From contig QVRM01002189.1 of the NCBI GenBank assembly GCA_003439945.1, positions 223,501-287,500 on the forward strand: a DNA stretch of 64,000 nucleotides, in the 5' to 3' direction. Both the position numbers and the translations under genes were made by a program. The stretch is from Dermanyssus gallinae. Its lineage: Eukaryota > Arthropoda > Arachnida > Mesostigmata > Dermanyssidae. The notes beneath the pieces are model-generated. The model saw only the letters and a program-made list of their open reading frames with translations. It was not told the DNA's origin and searched no databases. Every line of letters starts with the position of its first letter. The stretch's first letter is position 1. This document shows positions 60,153 to 64,000 of the stretch, in pieces.

Positions 60153-60363
60153 ATAGGGGCATTGAAGTCGTCACCGACGATAGTTGGCACAGACAAATCG
60201 AAACCTGATACACCCGAACTCCCCGTATGAGGAACCTCTGTCGAGTTTAGGTTCTCTGCTAAAGACTGCCTGGGACTGGACATGTGGAGTTGCAACACCC
60301 TAAAGCTGAAACAAAATATGGGGATCTTACAGAGAAACCCACTTAGCTGTCTATCGTTGCCAT

Positions 60364-60465
60364 GTGCGGGCCGAAAACAGAAACGCTGTTGTCGTTATGT
60401 ACGCGAACGACACTGTGGTCTACCATCGTAAACTCGGAGCTATCCCCAGAATCGCTAGCATGATG
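60364..60465 (+). pseudogene. LINE RT scrap with YAND core
   Basis: The frame reads NAVVVMYANDTVVYHRKLGA and then IPRIASMM. This parallels VVMYADDIVVAHRNICAISR at 1.3 kb, with the first catalytic Asp changed to Asn. It is truncated by a TA tract. Confidence 0.55.
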
Positions 60466-60466
60466 A

Positions 60467-60474
60467 AATATATA

Positions 60475-60513
<39 letters not shown>
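60467..60513. repeat. (TA)n microsatellite
   Basis: TA alternation directly after the RT scrap. Confidence 0.95.
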
Positions 60514-60516
<3 letters not shown>

Positions 60517-63500
60517 CATGTATATGCTGTGTGCGTTTTAATCTACATGACATCCGCAAAGAAACGAAAACATTTTCGTACTGGGACATCATAACCGAAG
60601 TTTTTAAATCCATAGTACAAGTAAAAATGGGGGCCAACCCCTAAGGCGTCCCTTCCCTGCGGCTCCCGGAGAATACACCCGCCAGGAGTAGAAAATAACC
60701 CTCCCCCTGACGGGAACATGATTGGTTTTTAGTGAGTTGAAGTCCCTACACTATCGGCCCACGCTTGCAGGGAGCTTCCGCGCCGTGGTGATCATGTGTG
60801 CAACCTCATTTTCCAGTAGGTCCTGTAAAAAAAGATCGCCAGTGGAAATACTCAGACTCAGACTCAACCATTTTAATACCATTCCTGCACTTTTTGCAAA
60901 ACTAACGAGGAAATGTTGCCGAAGTCTCGGCCGGGATTGGATACCTTGACATCTATACTTCTCGGTACCTTTGGGAAGAAACTGCATGCTTTATCCTTCA
61001 CGTATGCACAACACATGTCGTGCACGGCTACTACCATTTTATGTGCTCCGCTCCAGGTTTTCGCCAGCCATGGGACCAATGCCGGTGCCGGTTCTGCTCG
61101 CCTGTACTCTCATATACCTCCCAGCACTACCTCTCAACGTAGGACGGAGGCCAGTGTCGCACAAAGTGTCTTTCATTTTGTATATATCTTGGAAAATGCA
61201 ACTGAGTTATTAGATAAATATAATAGCTTTGTCTGTTTTATGTGAAGTTCTGTGTTTATCGGCGGCTTGCGAAAAGTAAACAACAATTTTAAAATATATA
61301 TAGTGGAAAAGTAAACAACATAAAAAACAGCTTACAATTTGCCGCTAAATCAAATTGGCGTCAACAAATACTCTATTCACGCCTAAGCTACTTTCGTATT
61401 TTGCCAGTTACTTAAATGTGAAAACGTTAAATCAATTGCTATGCAAAAAAAACTACTATAGCAACAACGACGACTGCAAATAGGAAACACACTCTTTACA
61501 ACTCCTGCTTGTGTCTGCTGATGCAATTTTTTTTGCTAGAACGAATCTAGAACAAAATGCATCTGAAATAACCTAAATACGTGACTACCTGATCAATGAC
61601 AACACACTCTTTTACAACGGTTTTTCGTTTATTTTTAAATGAGGGAATGCCTGCACTCCCACAGAGACAACGCTGTCCCCAACAGTGTTGAAGAGCAGCT
61701 TCGGCTGCACTTGTTAATCATCCACACATCATTAAAACACGTAATATCCAACTCCAGCTTCGACCAATAGAAACAATGGTCTTCGTCAACTGTGTATCCT
61801 CATGTTAGAGGTTTACTATCTATCTATACATACAACTGAGAGTATCGTCTAAAGCAATACCTTCTCTTTGCACAACCGAAGAGAAAGCCGATCCAATAAA
61901 TAGACGGACAATGATTTGTCACCGCAGCTGTACACATTACTCAACGAGTCGTCTTTCTTCTTAGATCCTTCTCACCTTATTGTCCGACAGGTTCTATCTA
62001 ACAATCAACCCAAACGGGCTTACCTAGTGAAAAAAACAAGCAGTAACAACTACTCATACTAAGGTCATTATATGCAGCGAGCTTCATCAGCCCTGGCTCC
62101 ATCGTCAGTGAACACCAAAAGGAGATATATCCCACACACTTCGCCCACTCCTGCGTCAGCTCGCGTTTTACATCGGGGTTAGACTCTTTTCCCTGCTAAT
62201 ACATTTTTCTCTCAAAACATTCGAAACATGGGTAGGCGGTGAGAAGGGGTAACCTTTTAAAATCCTGCTCAAAACAGTCTGAAAGTTGCCCCTCACTTTG
62301 TAGCGGTCATAAAAAGCCGTAGTAAAAAAGCGTCTGCTTGTTTGGAGAATTGTTGGAAACATTGATGGTCCCTTTGGTTTATGACAAAATTACAGTTCCT
62401 TGTATTATATAACGACAATGTTAGACCACGACAAGTCGTCGCTTTGCATATTGCCGGGCCCGGTTTGCATAGTAGAGGGCCCAGAGGAAACATGGAAGGA
62501 AGGTCACTAGGTAGGTCACAAATTCAACCTATTTCAATGCCTATTCTTAGGATAAGCGTGATCTTGTTATTATTTACTACTGTTATTATTACTACTACTC
62601 CTACTACTACTGCTAATATTGTGTTGTTATTATTACCACAATACCGAAACAACTGAGTTCGGCAGCACGCCCATAGTTAGGGGACGCAGCAGCAGAGATG
62701 GCACGCAAACGCCGTCGTTTCATCACTTCCTTCTGGCATCTGCGAATGCGAGAGGAGTGAGATGATTCTGAACGAATGCTTCGTATCGAAAGCACAGTGG
62801 TGCCTGATCAGAACCTCGGCATAACACTTCATCAATAGGTAGCATAGTTGCTATTCGATTCGTAGCCGCACACATCTCGCTCGTTACTCACTAACATGGC
62901 AATGATCCTCCTAATGCATACGTAAGGCGCGTATGCACGGATCATTATGAGGATAACTTAAGCTGTCATATATATATATATATATATAAATATATATATA
63001 TATATGCGTTTGGCACACCTGGCGAGTTATGACGAGCAAAGAAGCAGTTAATCGCCGATATATAGACTCACCACTTGCTTGTAATCTCATTAGGGAATAA
63101 TGGTAAAAATAGCATCTGCAACGGGCCCTGCTAGTAGTGGTGAGTGGCCGACTGTCATACCGTTCTCCTGGCCTACACAAAATTATATATGTATATATAT
63201 ATATATCACTTAACGTACCTCTTCCCCAACTTGTTCAGTGACGCACTTGAGAAAATATTCGTCCGAGTCATCTGACGCCGCTCATTCTTACTTCTATAGA
63301 TGGTTGCGATTACTATAACGAAGATCCTCTTCGCGAGTCTGATTAAGCTTTGACCGACGAGCACTAACTAAAACCAACGTCTACAAAAACACTTGAAATT
63401 ATATATTAATAATCTCGAGTGCTTTTCAACTAGCTACTGGTCTATGAGTTACACCTGGTAGCCTACCTAAGTATCGGTTCTGTCGACTCTAAAATAGGCT

Positions 63501-63560
63501 ATTCGTTGAAACTGGTGGTCGGTGACAAATGACAAAAATCTATCTGAGATGCGCCGTGAC
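60514..63560. other. no gene firmly seen
   Basis: Frames at 60751-61079 (minus) suggest eroded LINE sequence but show no diagnostic motif. (TA)n tracts lie at 62968-63005 and 63184-63206. The rest is unremarkable. Confidence 0.4.
62968..63005. repeat. (TA)n microsatellite
   Basis: TA alternation with one AA. Confidence 0.95.
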
Positions 63561-63604
63561 ACGTCGAAGCGAACACGTCCTCCTTAGACACACCACACCT
63601 TCAC

Positions 63605-63880
63605 TTGGCTCTCCTCCGTTTCGGTTTGATCTTCATCAAGGTTTGATCCGTTCTGTTCGATGGGGGCGGTTGAAATGCTCAACTTGCCAGGACCATTGGC
63701 GAGGCCAACCGAAGACACGTCGATACACTGCGGCGATAGGACCGACCCGCTGAGATTCAAACCGCTCGATTTTGATGTCGTAGTCGTGGCAAGCTGAAGG
63801 GCCGATTGCGTCGACGACGAAACCCCACTACTACTACTGACGATAGACGTCGTGCAGGGCGATGAGCCTAAAAGGCTTGC
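63605..63880 (-). CDS. putative internal exon, Ser/Thr-rich protein (partial)
   Basis: On the minus strand a 276-bp segment is open in phase 0. It is preceded by a plausible acceptor (TACTTTGCAG, ending at 63881) and followed by a plausible donor (CAA/GTGAAG at 63604, or AAG/GTGTGG six bases on). It encodes about 92 residues: Ser/Thr-rich low complexity (TSIVSSSSGVSSSTQ), then a more balanced stretch (SGSVLSPQCIDVSSVGLANG), then an acidic end (NGSNLDEDQTETEES). The residue mix, varied codons and absence of simple repeat differ from the artefact frames elsewhere. It could be a disordered part of a regulatory protein whose other exons lie beyond 64 kb or in unrecognised parts. No domain is identifiable. 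Confidence 0.45.
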
Positions 63881-64000
63881 CTGCAAAGTAACCACCGATC
63901 AAGCATTGCAACACGTTACCCACCAAACGCCTCTTCAAGAAAAATCAGCATGTGATAGCCATTGATCCAAGCCGGCCAACTCAATTTTAGTCATGTACAG

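Noticed and set aside
54198..60213. Conserved protein suggested by near-identical minus-strand frames at 54.2-54.46 and 59.77-60.21 kb
   Set aside because: The shared residues coincide exactly with the 180-bp SINE, so the similarity is that of the transposon DNA.
60751..61079. Minus-strand frames that look faintly like LINE protein
   Set aside because: No RT, endonuclease or Cys-His motif can be identified, so only a note is kept in the interval entry.
62613..62795. Possible small minus-strand exon after a pyrimidine-rich CTCTCGCATTCGCAG acceptor-like site
   Set aside because: The frame is short, the donor is weak and the translation has no conserved feature. Not supportable without transcripts.

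Overview
The window is eukaryotic genomic DNA that is almost entirely intergenic or intronic. There is no dense coding and there are no operons. It holds dozens of (TA)n tracts, (CAA)n, (GTT)n and (GTC)n triplet repeats, decayed transposases and reverse transcriptases, tRNA-derived SINEs, and one plausible spliced host exon near the right edge. Mariner DD34D transposases, R1-like LINE remnants and several SINE families suggest an arthropod. A mite or other chelicerate is possible, but that is a guess: no species-diagnostic gene is present.

Layout. Positions 1-5.9 kb hold AT-rich DNA, a reverse-transcriptase scrap at 1.2-1.4 kb, and a large triplet-repeat field (GTT-rich 4.04-4.8 kb, including a 26-bp minisatellite, then about 480 bp of CAA). 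Positions 5.9-9.2 kb hold two unrelated tRNA-derived SINEs, one flanked by a 16-bp target-site duplication. Positions 9.6-26 kb are repeats and a CpG-rich low-complexity belt (about 15.9-18.7 kb) with no recognisable gene. Positions 26.3-45 kb are a transposon graveyard: R1-like reverse-transcriptase fragments, two dead mariners of one family (29.5 and 34.1 kb), a degraded mariner of another lineage (36.0-36.7 kb), an endonuclease-like ORF (36.7-37.3 kb), Tc1-like scraps, and an old R1-like LINE (39.9-43.5 kb) interrupted by a younger 5'-truncated LINE copy with a 13-bp target-site duplication.

Positions 46.2-52.3 kb are the most structured part. A long-TIR MITE (46241-49280) was split by a 2441-bp retroelement-like insert. 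The insert carries two 559-bp LTR-like ends in INVERTED orientation, differing at only four positions. It is flanked by ATAT, and the MITE's uninterrupted arm supplies the empty site. Just beyond lie two 1317-bp mariner copies tail to tail, separated only by TATATA, making a 2.6-kb palindrome.

Positions 52.4-64 kb hold three copies of a 180-bp SINE, two of them with clear target-site duplications. There is also a 204-bp MITE with perfect 55-bp inverted repeats, more LINE scraps, and a Ser/Thr-rich open exon on the minus strand at 63.6-63.9 kb with plausible splice sites.

No multi-gene pathway is visible. The biology here is transposon nesting, structural rearrangement and repeat expansion. 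All homology statements come from reading translated motifs by eye, not from database searches.
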